Source: Armigeres subalbatus
Taxonomy: Eukaryota > Arthropoda > Insecta > Diptera > Culicidae
Direction of reading: 5' to 3'
Assembly (NCBI RefSeq): GCF_024139115.2
Contig: NC_085141.1
Coordinates: 217,781,783 to 217,845,782 of the forward strand
Length of the DNA stretch: 64,000 nt
Shown in pieces: positions 11,018 through 22,164 of the stretch. A model generated the notes under the pieces. The model was not told the origin of the DNA and ran no database searches. It saw nothing but the letters and a program-made list of their open reading frames with translations. The first letter of the stretch is position 1; each line of letters starts with the position of its first letter. Position numbers and translations under genes: made by a program.

Positions 11018-11378
11018 CTACGGGGAGCGAATGCTGGCCGCGAGGAAATCTTCCAATTCTTGAATGTGGACCAGGGAATGCAGAATCGAATCGAGCTGCC
11101 ACAGCGCGGCGGCGTTCACTTTAATCTCCTCTTCAGATGCGAGATATTTTTGAACATATTGTGACGGCTGGATGGAAATTTCACCGCGGTTGCTGTCCGA
11201 TTGAACGCAAGATCTCATGCACCCGCAATTCTTCAACGCTCTAGAGCCAGACGCATTGGAGATTTCTGGCTGATGTGAATCTTTCGCTACTGGCCCAGGC
11301 GAAATTGTATCAATTTTTACTGATTCCGTGTGAACAAAACTGGCAAGAATCTGTTCACGCGCAAGGGATGGGGAACAT
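11018..11378 (-). CDS. Uncharacterised open frame, possible host exon
   Basis: The frame is open for about 119 codons on the minus strand, from just after a TGA near 11379 to a TAG at 11018. It shows balanced composition rather than repeat-like composition. The C-terminal part contains QPSQYVQKYLASEEE and AAALWQLDSILHSLVHIQEL, then EDFL, which looks like an amphipathic helix of a real protein. There is no good ATG upstream. CAG trinucleotides near 11356 and 11345 could be splice acceptors, and GT within CCCCGTAGAG at the 3' end could be a donor. I cannot assign a family. It may be chance, an old element, or one exon of a larger gene. Confidence 0.3.
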
Positions 11379-12662
11379 CAACACGCACATCGATTCGGAA
11401 TTAGCTGGGGTGCGGCAGTAACAATAACACTCAATTGCTGTACATATTTTTACATAGTTTATGTTTTCACATTTCCCAGCTCTGTGCCAGAGGGGTGAAG
11501 ATAATTAATTACACTATTTCTTGAGTATGATTCGCCTCGTCTGGCCATACGTAGGAGGAGTCCGACACAAATTCACCGAAAGCTAAAAACAGACTGAACG
11601 CTCCTAGCCAGAGCAGAACGATGCTTAGCCAGACTGCTCAGAGTTTTTCCGAATATCCCCAACACCGCCTTCCCCACGGTACTTCGAACGGAGGAAATTT
11701 TCTCGCGAGCGGAAAACCCGCTATGTGCTTTTCTCACGTGTCTGTCCTACGTTGTTGCTTGTGCGTGTGACTCTCACAGTAAAAGCTTCGCTCTTTTCCT
11801 TCGGTGTACCACTACACTCACGCACATGTTGGAGAAAAAGTAATTCAAAATATTCGCTTCCAATATTCAAGTTGGGAAAATTGATTTGACTAAGGTCCAG
11901 TTTCTTGAGCATTTCTCCAACATTTCTTTTACTTTAACTGAATACAGTACCATCCACGAAATTATCCATCTCTAATCTACATTCTTCGACACTGCCAAAC
12001 TACATTTGACACCCCTGTCTTTGGGTATTTCACAACAAACAGTTGAAAACAAACGCACCCACCGCACCAGAGTGTATCGCAATTTCGGAATGAATCCTTT
12101 CCGTCTGCTGTCAAGGTTGTGGTTGTGCTCTGTGGATGGGTTGAAGTAAACAGTTAGCCAGTCATGGTTGAATTCGCAGTAACTTAGTACATAATCCGCA
12201 ACAATTTCTAAACAAAAATAACAATTAAAAAATTCATAAACAAATATTACTAATACGCGTCGTAATGTAATAATTCCAATTATAAGAAAATGTTTATTTT
12301 ACTACTTATGCTTCAAAGAAGTATACAGCAATATTGATTTTCGATCTTTTCATCAGAGCGTTTTCTGCCATAAAAATCATTACCGGAAGGCAATCGTCCC
12401 ATCCTCGGTGATATGCCCGCAACATTGGCCATTAAAACGTGGACGTGAGTCGCAACCGTATCTGATGAGCTAAGCTCATAACACTTTAAGTTGAATCCAG
12501 TTGGAAATGAGCAACGGACGATTCATATTGACCTCCAAAAACTGTAAGTTGGTCCTGTTTCGGGACTAGGAATGATCCTTCGGAGGATATAAGCTCTCGC
12601 AAAATTTCGACATAATACAAATTTGCTAGATTCTGATTCTTTACATTATATTTATCTAGCAC
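11379..12662. other. Unassigned DNA
   Basis: This looks like single-copy DNA with some GC-rich patches (about 11560-11830 and 12050-12170). No coding frame, RNA gene or repeat could be supported. Confidence 0.35.
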
Positions 12663-12750
12663 TATACTGTCGCTAACCGCAAGTCGAGCACATCTGTATA
12701 TATGGGCCTCCATATACAGATGTGCTCGACTTGCGGTTAGCGGCAGTATA
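12663..12750. repeat. 88-bp near-perfect palindrome (hairpin)
   Basis: The left arm starts TATACTGTCGCTAACCGCAA and continues through GTCGAGCACATCTG. The right arm is its reverse complement with one substitution (TGTCGC against TGCCGC) and a 2-bp length difference near the tip. The loop is only a few bases around GGGCCTCC. As RNA this would form a stem of about 40 bp. It lies directly against the Helitron-like end at 12751. Confidence 0.9.
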
Positions 12751-12850
12751 TTAGTTGACCCAGCAGAAACTGTCCTGCATAGTAGGCGAGAATGAGCGTT
12801 GGAACTGTCCATGCGAAATTTCCATACGAATCTTAATTTTAGTTTTGACG
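12751..12850 (-). mobile_element. 3' fragment of a Helitron-like element
   Basis: On the minus strand this reads GAAATTTCGCATGG, then TATGCAGGACAG, CTGCTGGGTCAACTAA, followed by T. The copy at 33967-34239 has the same blocks and ends GGGTCAACTGG followed by T. CTAA and CTGG both fit the CTRR terminus of Helitrons. Only about 100 bp is recognisable and the 5' end is missing. Confidence 0.55.
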
Positions 12851-13639
12851 TTGGACAACGTCTTACCCGAAGGTACTGGGTGTCGAATCAGAATCCAAAA
12901 TTGGGTTCGTCACGAAATCATGTGATATTTTGAACGTTAATATAGTTTTTATCTTTCGATGGATTTTAAGATTTATAAATCAATCTACTCGACAACTCTC
13001 CATCAATTTGGTAATTTCATTGACACTTTCGATTATTTACGATAAGCTATTGAAAATTTCAGTTCTTGTCATACCCAGTAAAAAATTCAGAACCTACCAA
13101 TCCCGTTCATGCATTCCCAATATGGACATCAGACTGTGAATGACCGAATATCAGCTGAAAAGGAATCACCCAGGAAGCGGCTGTCACACGTCTTACCTGC
13201 ACGATGGTCAGCAATCGAAAGTGAGGTCGGAGTCACGGCCTACTGAGATGAGTATATTCAAATGGCACTCACCGCAAGTGCATAGCCCATATGGTGAACT
13301 AGTCAATGTTTACACCCACACACAGACTGATGTAAGTTACGAGTCTTCTGACCAATCGCTTTATTTTACTGTGTAAAAAGGCCCTTGTTTCGCGCTTGAG
13401 CATCATTTCTGTCCGAGAAACCACTGTGAGTGGACACGGAGAGCGGGCACGCAGAGCGGACGGAACAATGGCGTTGGTACCCGAGCAGGAGCTTCGACAG
13501 CGACAGTGGCAACGTCAGTGCAATGGAGTGGAAATGTAGAAAATTAGGGAATTTAGGAAACAATGCATAAAGGGTTGACAGTTGTCTCATTCCACCTCTT
13601 CAGTAAAGCCAAGTAACACCGTTTTGAAATGGCGGATGG
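12851..13639. other. Unassigned DNA
   Basis: No feature was recognised. A GC-richer portion near 13390-13560 yields overlapping open frames on both strands, but none has a familiar motif. Confidence 0.35.
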
Positions 13640-14000
13640 GCTAATGTCACAGCCGTGCCAGGCACGCCGTCCCATTTTAGCCGTTTGCGCTTAACCAACA
13701 TGATGGGGTAGGACCAGTTGATTCCTTCCTGGTTTATGCCGATCGGGCTCTGAAAACCGAAGTGTCAACCGCCGCATGGCCTCACTGCATAAGCAAAGAT
13801 ATCCATGGGCTCAAGAAGGCGATTCTTCCAGCTGGGTATGAGGGCAGCTCTAAGGGGCACTCAACAATCTTCAATTACACTCGACGAGCGGAATGCGTTC
13901 AACAGTGCCTACTGGACGGAGATCGCGAACTCGTTGCTTCGGCTGAAAGTTCCGGTAGAGCTGTACAAAATTCTGGGAAGCTATACAGCTTACTCCAATT
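13640..14000 (+). pseudogene. R1-type LINE fragment (leader plus start of RT)
   Basis: The frame at 13805-14000 contains ITLDERNAFNSAYWTEIANS and LKVPVELYKILGSY, which matches the R1-clade reverse transcriptase block around the first catalytic Asp. The preceding 150 bp resembles the leader at 2230-2262. Most of the element is missing between leader and RT and after the RT block, so this is a deleted relic. Confidence 0.7.
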
Positions 14001-14062
14001 ATTTTGCTAAAAATGCTTTTTTGTAGCTCTTAAGTTTTGCTGATTTAGAGCAATTTTACCTC

Positions 14063-14302
14063 ACACTCAGTTTTTATTTCTGAAGCTCGGCAAAATCCGC
14101 ACAGCCGTGTGTCCAGCAAAACAAAAAACAGATTTCCCGTCAAAAATGGGGTTTGTTGGCTGCGTTTCGGCAAATTATTTGCTGAGTTTCAGCAACTTTG
14201 ACAGATATCTCAGAGAAAAACGCGTTTGTTGGGGCTCAGCTGTGCGAATCTCGGTAAAAATTGAACAAATTGCAGAGATCCCGGTAAAAAATAAGTGTGT
14301 GG
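14063..14302. mobile_element. 240-bp MITE with CACACT termini
   Basis: The left end reads CACACTCAGTTTTTATTTC and the right end, on the other strand, CACACTTATTTTTTACC. A CAGCTGTGCGAATCTCGG/CGGCAAAATCCGCACAGC pair continues the inverted match inwards. The insertion separates a GCAATTTTAC block from a TAGGGTG block that sit side by side at 15070-15092. I could not define the target duplication. Confidence 0.6.
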
Positions 14303-14305
14303 ATT

Positions 14306-15450
14306 AGGGTGTACTTAAAAAAACTGCATTTTTTATCTACTTTTTGGTTTAAGATTTCTCGAAAAAGTCGCCCTCGGGTGACTTTTAGAGCTTAAAGAAA
14401 TGCAACTTTTTGTGGGTCAATATGCTCAATATCTTTTTCCGATCGAAAGTTATAATCGTTTTTCTTACAAAATTACATTTTTTTTCAAAAGTTGATATCT
14501 CCGGTTAGGGCAGACCAAATAAATATGTTTACACGTCATTTAAATATAAATACATATTCTTCATTATGTTAAAAACTAGGAGATATGTTATTTTTTTATC
14601 TCAAGTTTTACCAATTTTACTAAAATCATGTTTATTTCAAGTAAATTGATATAACTCGACAATGAAAGAAGATACAGACGATGTTCTTATAGCAAAATAC
14701 GCATTTTGAAAAGGCCCAAAAGAAGGGCTTCAGAAGGCATTCGTGGAAAATGGAAAATAAAAAATCTACAGCTTTAATACTTTTTATAAGTTTTGTCATT
14801 ATCACCGTATTGCAAGATTAACGAAAAAAGATGCATTTTTGTCCTAAGGTATATTCTAAAGAAAAAAAAATTGTTCTACAAAATTGCTGTGGGTACTTGG
14901 GCCCTTATTATAGAGTTATGGAAAAATAGGGTGGGCCATTTTATAAAAATACAAATAAAATATTTTGCGGAATATTGACATAAAATAATTTACAGAACTG
15001 TAGCGCAGCATTTTACAATCAACTTTGCTATATAAACTTTTTATGTAGCTCTTAAGCTTACTTGTTTAGAGCAATTTTACTTACCAAGAGTAGGGTGTCC
15101 CTCAAAAAACAATATTTATGATCTGCTCATTTTTTTTCACGAATTTCTCCTTCTGAAGACTTTTGAGGTGTTTTGCTATAATAACATCGTCTGTATCTTC
15201 TTCCGTTGTCGAGTTACATCAATTTTCTTGAAAAAACATGACTTCAGTAAAATTGGAAAAACTTGAGATAAAAACATAACGTATCTCCATTTTTTTTTTA
15301 AATAATAAAGAATATGAATTGCTCTTGTAAATGCCGTGCGAACATATTTTTTTGTCTGCCCTAACCGGAGATACCAACTTTTGAAAAAAAAAATGCAATT
15401 TTGACAAAAGAACGATTATAACTTTTGATCGAAAAAAGACATTGTGCATA
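14306..15450. repeat. Foldback DNA with roughly 290-bp inverted arms
   Basis: Segment 14430-14720 and segment 15150-15445 are inverted copies. Shared blocks include GTTATAATCGTT, TATCTCCGGTTAGGGCAGAC, TATCTCAAGTTT and AGAAGATACAGACGATGTT. The part 13996-14062 (GTAGCTCTTAAG then TTTAGAGCAATTTTAC) is repeated directly at about 15026-15085. TAGGGTGT heads both 14306 and 15088. This suggests two copies of one TAGGGTG-ended element that have been rearranged and truncated. Confidence 0.7.
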
Positions 15451-15877
15451 TTTAAGTTGTACCAAAAGCCTATCATTTACTTCCAAATTCAGCCTTTATA
15501 TAGGAAGTTCAGAGATCCATATTCATCCATACAGATCCAAACCGAGCTATTGTCTGTTTGTCCTTGTATGTGTGTTTGTGCATGTGAGGCATGCAAAAAA
15601 TTCTGCCAAATTTTCATCCTCAGCCGACTTCAATTGAGCGCAAGGAATAGCTGTTATGAACAGTATGAGCCGGTCACGTACTTACAGTCAATTTAGGATT
15701 AGGAGAGGAAAATTAGTTTGACATTCATTATTATGACTCCAATGAATACTCTGCATCTCCGTGAGCACCACGGGGAAGGAATCGTTGGTTAGTCGGAAAG
15801 GTGTTTCATGTGGAGCCACCTTGGCATGCGAATAAAAATGTATTGTAATCGAAGATATTTTGAAAACTCGAAGACTC
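15451..15877. other. Unassigned DNA
   Basis: I recognise no gene. A GTATGTGTGTTTGTGCATGTG stretch near 15568 is reminiscent of the dispersed repeat at 1250-1690. The last 23 bp belong to the target duplication of the next feature. Confidence 0.35.
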
Positions 15878-15900
15878 AAATTGTGTTTAAGATAAATCCA

Positions 15901-16393
15901 GCTTGAGCTTGAGCTTGAGCTTGATTGACTGCTCGTAGTTGCTACTCCATTATGACCAGATCAGCTGTTCTTGCACAGGGAACCAACACATGTTTGCTTG
16001 GGACTAGCACACATCTTCAATGTACAAGTACTGGTGATCTCATTTGTTAGGTCATACTGGCGCCTGCCACGTCAGAATGCAAGTCAATGTAGGGAAAGGG
16101 GAGGAAATGATAATGCAATCACTCGCCCACTGCAAGCCGAATATACCTCTGCACTTGCCACGAGTTCATGCGGAATTTGTTGGAATTTCTGGGTTAGGTT
16201 GGAGAGGCAGAGGTCCGTCTTGGTTAACGAGCTGCCAATGTGATAGATAGGAGAAGGTAACTGATGGAATTTTTAATTGGATGTAGAAAAGGAGCTTTAT
16301 AGTTCATTTCCAATTCTAGCAGATGACTGATAGAATACTCAAGTTGAAGATATAGGAATAGTAATGGAAACGGTATGGAAGTCCATTTCCAGA
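15901..16393 (-). mobile_element. 493-bp retroposon with perfect 23-bp target duplication
   Basis: The insertion is flanked by identical 23-bp direct repeats at 15878-15900 and 16394-16416, ending TTTAAGATAAATCCA. The left end is (GCTTGA)n, so the minus strand ends in (TCAAGC)n, a short tandem tail like those of LINEs and some SINEs. A divergent copy lies at 32770-33105 in the other orientation. It shares CGTAGTTGCTACTCC, CACTCGCCCACTGCAAGCCG and CACGAGTTCATGCGGAATTT. No protein is encoded. The perfect duplication indicates a recent insertion made through a retrotransposon-type mechanism. Confidence 0.85.
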
Positions 16394-16416
16394 AAATTGT
16401 GTTTAAGATAAATCCA

Positions 16417-18424
16417 ACGCAAAATCAATGTGCTTCGTTTAATAAGCTTTTACAGTTTCATCACTTCGCGTGCTTCTGCACTAATTGGCGTGATCAGCAT
16501 CATCACGATCGATTGCACACTGATTAAACAAATTTGTGCTCTGCGAGGCAGACTTTTTTTCACTTCGGGTCCTCCCAGACTAGCTGCCATCCCGTGACCA
16601 GCAACGACACGATCGATTCCGCACTCATATTGTGCAAATAGTCAAAGAATATCACAAAATTTATATTTAAATCTTGGGGGCTGAATGTATATTTCGATTA
16701 TTCACCGAGTATTGACTGGAGTATCTTCAATCCTCTGAATTTTTTATTCTTACTCTTAGGTAAGATTCAAACTGCAGTTTGAACGTAAAATGTTGCATTT
16801 TGTTTTCCTTAGGACCTTTTTAAATCTTAAGCGGTGCTTACCCATGCGCTTAAACCTGGTTTGAGGACCAACCGGAGGTGAAGAAATCGACTTTTAAAAA
16901 GAAAGATGAGCTCTAAAAGACTTCACAAGGCCAAGGACCCTAGGAATTCACGCCACAGCTTTGCCTCTTTGACAAAGTTGTACTGATCTGATTCATATCA
17001 AATTAAATTTACACTCTGAGTACAAATTTACAAATATTGAGTTGGATCACTTTTGAAAAATAGATAGTTGATAGAATAGTTGAAGATACTATTTTTTGTT
17101 AGACACAGAGACGTTTTACAGAAGAAAACTAAATACGTACTTTTCGACTCTGAATGGGATTATGTAGTAAGCGTTCATAGAAAAATTTGCATAACATTAA
17201 GTTTAAAATACATAACAGTATGATTTTGTTTACCGGCGCAGCCAAAATTTTTGATAATATACGATATGGTTTAAGTTTAAATTTGTTTCGAAATTCCGCG
17301 GAATTCCGTTATGTTAGTTAGTTTTTTCATGCGAAATACGAAACGAAATAAAAAAATCAGATTTTGCCAAGCTCAAATTCCGCGAAATTGCGCGGAATTT
17401 CGTTTGGAACCACCTGAAACGAATTTTTTTGAAATACCGCATATGCTTACCGGAGATATCGTAAATCCGTTTCATTCGGATTTTTTTTGTAATATGTTGA
17501 TTTTCAATGCATATTTATTCCAGATTTGGAATAATGGCACACAAAAAGATCCACATGTCTCCACTTTTTTTTCTTCCCGATATCAAAAATATAAGTTTGA
17601 ACTATGTTCAGACAAAATTTTAGCTGCCGCCATCTGCCCATTCGTAAACTATTCATATTTTTTGGAACAGTGTTTTTCACCCTAATTTCAAGAAATTCAC
17701 AAATAAAGCTTTTAAAAACCTTGGTAACACCTCACGATTAGATTCATTATCATTTTCCTTTGATAGCATATCTCAAAAAACTTTTTCAGAGGTCTTACGT
17801 GAAAAAATGGGAAGAAAACCATTTTATTGCTGTTTTCAAGGAAATAACGTACAGCGCCATCTACAAAGGTTATAGGTGTCTATGAAGCATAAGTCCAAAA
17901 TGCCAAAACAAACAACTTTGTAGAAGACAGTTTAGCTCTATCTCGTTTCTATCAAAAGATAACACTTATCTAGGTAAGTTTTAACTTATCTAGATAAAAA
18001 TAAAATGCATCAAAATGAAGCTTAGCCGCGATAATGTGCCGAAGACACCAATACTCTAGAACGTATACGGAGAGTGCTAGAGGTTTGGTCCAACCAATAC
18101 AGCGGTCTGCCACAGTGTGCACCGTGGAAGATATATGTCGAGCATGAACGTGAATACAAACTTGTGGCAAGAGCGCAGCGTCACGGGCGGTGGCGGCTGG
18201 CGGGAAAGCTTCCTCTTTCGGTAAACTTCTCGTCGAAGTAAGATAGATCCACCGTCGGGGACTATCTGAGTAGAGATTACACAAGCACATTGAGAGCTAA
18301 ATGGCACATACAAGGGAGCCTGCCTCAATGCTCAAAAGTGCACGAACAATGGAGCCAAAGGGCTCAGAAGTTGTTCAGAACATTGAAGAAAAGTACAGTA
18401 CTGCCTATCCCCCAGAAGAAACAC
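16417..18424. other. Unassigned DNA with a palindromic TTCCGCGGAATTCC patch
   Basis: I recognise no gene. At 17290-17410 short palindromic units (TTCCGCGGAATTCC, AATTGCGCGGAATTTCG) recur. The 124-codon open frame from 17311 is AT-rich without known motifs. 18000-18424 is less AT-rich and shows no recognised domain. Confidence 0.35.
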
Positions 18425-18428
18425 TTAA

Positions 18429-18694
18429 GGTGGTTATACAACAAAGCCACAAATCGGCCATCTTGGAAACCACGTGCTTTTTCTAGTGATTTTCCAAGAG
18501 CACGAATTGAGAGAACAACGACGCCCATGGGAATCACAACATCTGTAGATCGTTTGATTACTCATGCTAAGCAATCGACTTTAATTTCAGCATTGTACAA
18601 AAAATATTACGCTGGTTTTGAACTTTTGATAATAGGAGTAGAAAACCGTGTGGTGAATTTGAAATTCACCACATGGCTTGATTGTATAATCACC
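18429..18694 (+). mobile_element. 266-bp MITE with TTAA duplication, copy 1
   Basis: TTAA flanks both ends (18425-18428 and 18695-18698). The left terminus is GGTGGTTATACAACAAAGCC and the right terminus, read on the other strand, is GGTGATTATACAATCAAGCC. TTAA duplication is typical of piggyBac-type and a few other DNA transposons. A second copy of the same length lies inverted at 19079-19344. Confidence 0.9.
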
Positions 18695-18938
18695 TTAAAG
18701 ACAGTTCCGGGACGAATCATGGGGAGCGCAATCTAGCACACTTCTGTCCGGTAGGTTGGCAATTACCATAGCAAGTGTGCTGGGTTAGTGCATAAAGCAT
18801 TCGCTTCTTGCAAAAAAAATCTAGTTCAAGGGAAGGATTATGAATATGACATACATAACATCTGAATGAACAATACAATTCTTGCTATTTTCCCATGAAC
18901 GTATGACAAATGATCCATAAATCTTTGAAAATGATCCA

Positions 18939-19038
18939 TGTTTCAAGATAAATAAATTGAATTTCTTTCCGTGTAGTGTTGCACACATTTCAACGTGTGA
19001 GTGGTGAGAAGATTCAGCGCTTGAACTTTTTTAGTGTG
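18939..19038 (+). repeat. Remnant of the BEL 5' LTR
   Basis: It begins TGTTTCAAGATAAATAAATT and matches 27445-27541 over about 100 bp, including TTTCCGTGTAGTGTTGC and CAACGTGTGAGTGGTGAGAA. Homology stops after CTTTTTTAGT. A few bases later the sequence already encodes gag, so the 3' part of this LTR and the primer-binding site are gone. Confidence 0.75.
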
Positions 19039-19078
19039 ACGTAGTGATCAAAAGGTGCCATAGACGAGCATTCCTTAA

Positions 19079-19344
19079 GGTGATTATACAATCAAGCCAT
19101 GTGGTGAATTTCAAATTCACCACACGGTTTTCTACTCCTATTATCAAAAGTTCAAAACCAGCGTAATATTTTTTGTACAATGCTGAAATTAAAGTCGATT
19201 GCTTAGCATGAGTCATCAAACGATCTACAGATGTTGTGATTCCCATGGGCGTCGTTGTTCTCTCAATTCGTGCTCTTGGAAAATCACTAGAAAAAGCACG
19301 TGGTTTCCAAGATGGCCGATTTGTGGCTTTGTTGTATAACCACC
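19079..19344 (-). mobile_element. 266-bp TTAA-flanked MITE, copy 2, inside BEL gag
   Basis: TTAA flanks both ends (19075-19078 and 19345-19348). The copy is the reverse complement of 18429-18694 over its whole length, with few differences. Removing it with one TTAA joins gag codons ...AIDEHS and LNDNNYDGAW in frame. The insertion therefore came after BEL integration. Confidence 0.9.
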
Positions 19345-19348
19345 TTAA

Positions 19349-20827
19349 ACGACAATAACTATGATGGTGCCTGGAAGATGCTGGTTGATCGATATGAGAA
19401 TTTACCGATGGTGATACACGGTCACATCACAAAGTTACTCAACTTGAAGCCAATGACCAAGGAATCACAAACTAAAAATGGATTCGATGGCCGAAGTGAT
19501 CATCATCACTCTTTTGACGTCAAAGCTTGACCCTGCAACCAGGAAGTCGTGGGAGTTGTCGGTAGGACACGGCAAGCTCCCAGGGTATAAAGATACGATC
19601 GCGTTCCTGAGGAATCATTGCCACGTACTGGAGCGCTGCGAACAAGGAGTTGGTCTTGTGAAGGCAAGAAATCAGCATTCTATTTTGAAACCGGCTGCAG
19701 CACAAAAAACGTATACGATGACAGTTCAGAAACCAGACGACGGATGCCCGATATGCTCAGCGAAACATTTGGTCGACTCCTGCGATGCTTTCAAGAAGCT
19801 ACCGATAGACGCGCGGTATGAAAAAGCGAAGCAATTGGGGTTGTGCTTCGGATGCCTCAAAAAGGGACACCGGACGGCATCTTGTAAGAAAAAAACGACT
19901 TGCCTGTCTTGCACGAAGAAGCATCATCCACTGATGCACTATGAAGAGAAACAATGTGGCAGCTCGGAATCTTCGGCAGAATATAAACAAACTAGTGGCA
20001 ACCCGGAGCAACTAACAGCGGCGAAATGCGTGATTCCTGTCGAACCTAGCTTGGCGAAGAAACAGATCTTGTTGGCAACGGCAATTGTGAAAGTTTTTGA
20101 TTCTTGTGGTGTTCCATATGATTGTCGTGTGCTGCTTGATTCAGGTGCAATGGCGAGCTTTATTTCGGAGCGAATGGCGAATCTGCTAAACTTGCGAAGA
20201 AGAAGTGCAAACGTCCCCATTGTAGGCGTAAATGGGATGAAGACGACCGTAAAGTTCAAGATTAGTGCGAGAGTGGCTTCCAGGACGACGGATTACAGTT
20301 TTGTTGTGGAGTATCTTGTCATTCCTCAAGTAAATGGACCGCTTCCAGTGAATAAAATCGATTATTCGAGCTGGCCGATTCCGAATAAAATGGAACTTGC
20401 AGATCCTAAGTTCTTTGAGCCAAGTCGCATCGACATGTTGATAGGTGCGGAGATGTTTTTTGATTTGATTCAGCCAGGTAAATATCGAATGGCCTCAGAC
20501 TTGCCAGTGTTACAGGAGAGCTCGTTAGGCTGGTTGGTAGGAGGACCTGTGGGTGGTGCGACTGCGTTTAGCACCGCACGGGTGTGTCAAGTAAACTCAA
20601 TGAACATTGGCAATGATCAGCTGACCGAGTTACTTCAACGATTTTGGACGATAGATGATCAGCAAAATGAAGCGACTCCCAAACACGACGATTTTTGTGA
20701 GGATCATTTCTTTAGGACACATACTCGAATACCGGAGGGGCGATATGTCGTGAAATTACCATTTCGAGACAATGTTTGTGATTTGGGCGCATCTCGGCAG
20801 CAAGCAGAGAAGAGATTCCACTCATGA
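19349..20827 (+). pseudogene. BEL gag, protease and N-terminal RT
   Basis: Gag forms the particle, and the aspartic protease releases gag and pol products. The first frame (to about 19480) has NYDGAWKMLVDRYENLP, a BEL gag block, then a frameshift into a 449-codon frame. In that frame a CPICSAKHLVDSC finger lies near residue 90, a CFGCLKKGHRTASC CCHC knuckle near residue 123, and the protease motif VLLDSGAMASFI near residue 218 (catalytic Asp-Ser-Gly). RT begins near residue 410 with RIPEGRYVVKLPF. The frame ends at a TGA at 20827 within the RT N-terminus. This is the best-preserved part of the element. Confidence 0.9.
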
Positions 20828-21198
20828 GAACGTCGGCTTGAGCGATTTCCTGAAACGAAGAGAATGTACGTAGATTTTATTACCGAGTATTTGACACTAG
20901 ACCACTGTCGGATTGTGAATGAAGCGAAAGATTAATCAGAATCGGTGTATTATCTTCCCCATTATTGTATAATAAAACCGGATAGTTCAACCACAAAACT
21001 CAGGGTTGTGCTCTGAACGACGTCATGATGGTTGGCCCAACCGTGCAACCTTCCCTATTCGACATTATGGTGAGGTTTCGAATGCATAAATATGCCTTCA
21101 CTGCCGATATCTCAAAAATGTATCGGCAGGTGCTGGTGCATCCTGAGCATAGAAAATATCAACACATATTGTGGAGAGAGAGCACGACCGAGCCTCTG
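20828..21198 (+). pseudogene. BEL reverse transcriptase, middle part
   Basis: Blocks MYVDFITEYLTLDHC, VYYLPHYCIIKPD and LRVVL are followed by a frame with PTVQPSLFDIMVRFRMHKYA and FTADISKMYRQVLVHPEHR. The last includes the first RT catalytic Asp. Internal stops separate these blocks. The frame is cut after TTEPL by the Transib-like insertion at 21199. Confidence 0.85.
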
Positions 21199-21973
21199 CA
21201 CAGTGGCTAAAACCGTGTTTTAAGCGCGTTTAATTAATATCACCTTTATTATGCAAGTTAGCTTAATGGTCTCTTCGAGACATTTGATCAGTAAGTAAAT
21301 GCGCTTCTTTGGAGGTATTTAGCTTACTGATCAATCCCCCTAAAAGTGAGATAAAATTTTTCTTTTTTCTGCTTTACAATGAACAAGGTTAATGTTTTCA
21401 CAAAAGTTGTAGTAAAAGTTCTCCTGAAAATCTTTGTCGAAGACACCGAGTTCGTAATTTCATTACTTTTGAAGATTTGTTACGTTTTATTCGACAACCC
21501 CCTAAAATGGTTTTTCCATCATAGCTTTTTTATTTTCGATTCTACATTTTTGCATGTTCTAGAAAGTTATAGATAATAACAAAATACGTCGTTTGGTGGT
21601 AATTGTACCTTAAAACTTGAAAAATAAAAAGTTATAACAGTTTTAATGGATTTTTTAGTCATATTTGATGTAGTTGTAACTAAGTATAGGGCAAATTGTG
21701 GCAAACAATCTCATACGCATATCAAAGTTCAAGTAATGGACTTTAATTTAATACTTAAATTGTCGAGTTGTAAGCGAATGTAAGACATGTTTGAACAAAC
21801 AACTTTTATTGCTATATTAGAAGTGTATTAATGAAAATGCATTCAAGAAGTTGCTTTGCTTTTTTAAGATACTACACAAAATAATTTTAAAGCATTAAAT
21901 TCGCTAATCGCTGTAGCTATTTTCACTGTCACTATTGTCTTTGTTTATGCTGCTATATGAAAAGTTCTCCTTT

Positions 21974-22133
21974 TCAGAAGAGTTTTTGCGTCCTCTGAAA
22001 ACGAATATATCGCTTTTTTATGGGCCATCCACGAGTTATATTTATAAACGGTTCAGATGAAACGAGTAGCATATCCAAAACATCACGGTCCATTGCTTGT
22101 CTTGAAATTTTTCGGGTGCTGAGTTCTCGATAT
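21974..22133 (-). pseudogene. Transib-like transposase C-terminal exon, left arm
   Basis: After a splice-acceptor-like CAG (complement of 22134-22136) the minus strand reads YRELSTRKISRQAMDRDVLD, then MLLVSSEPFINITRGWP, and ends at a TGA at 21974-21976. From family knowledge, this resembles the tail that follows the catalytic Glu region in Transib transposases and RAG1. The upstream exon with the acidic motif is not in this arm, so no protein can be made from it. Confidence 0.65.
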
Positions 22134-22164
22134 CTGCTTACCGGATAAAATATGTAAATAATAT

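Noticed and set aside
18290..19246. Matching frames on opposite strands (MGITTSVDRL)
   Set aside because: Both lie in the two inverted 266-bp TTAA MITEs. The shared peptide is a repeat translation.
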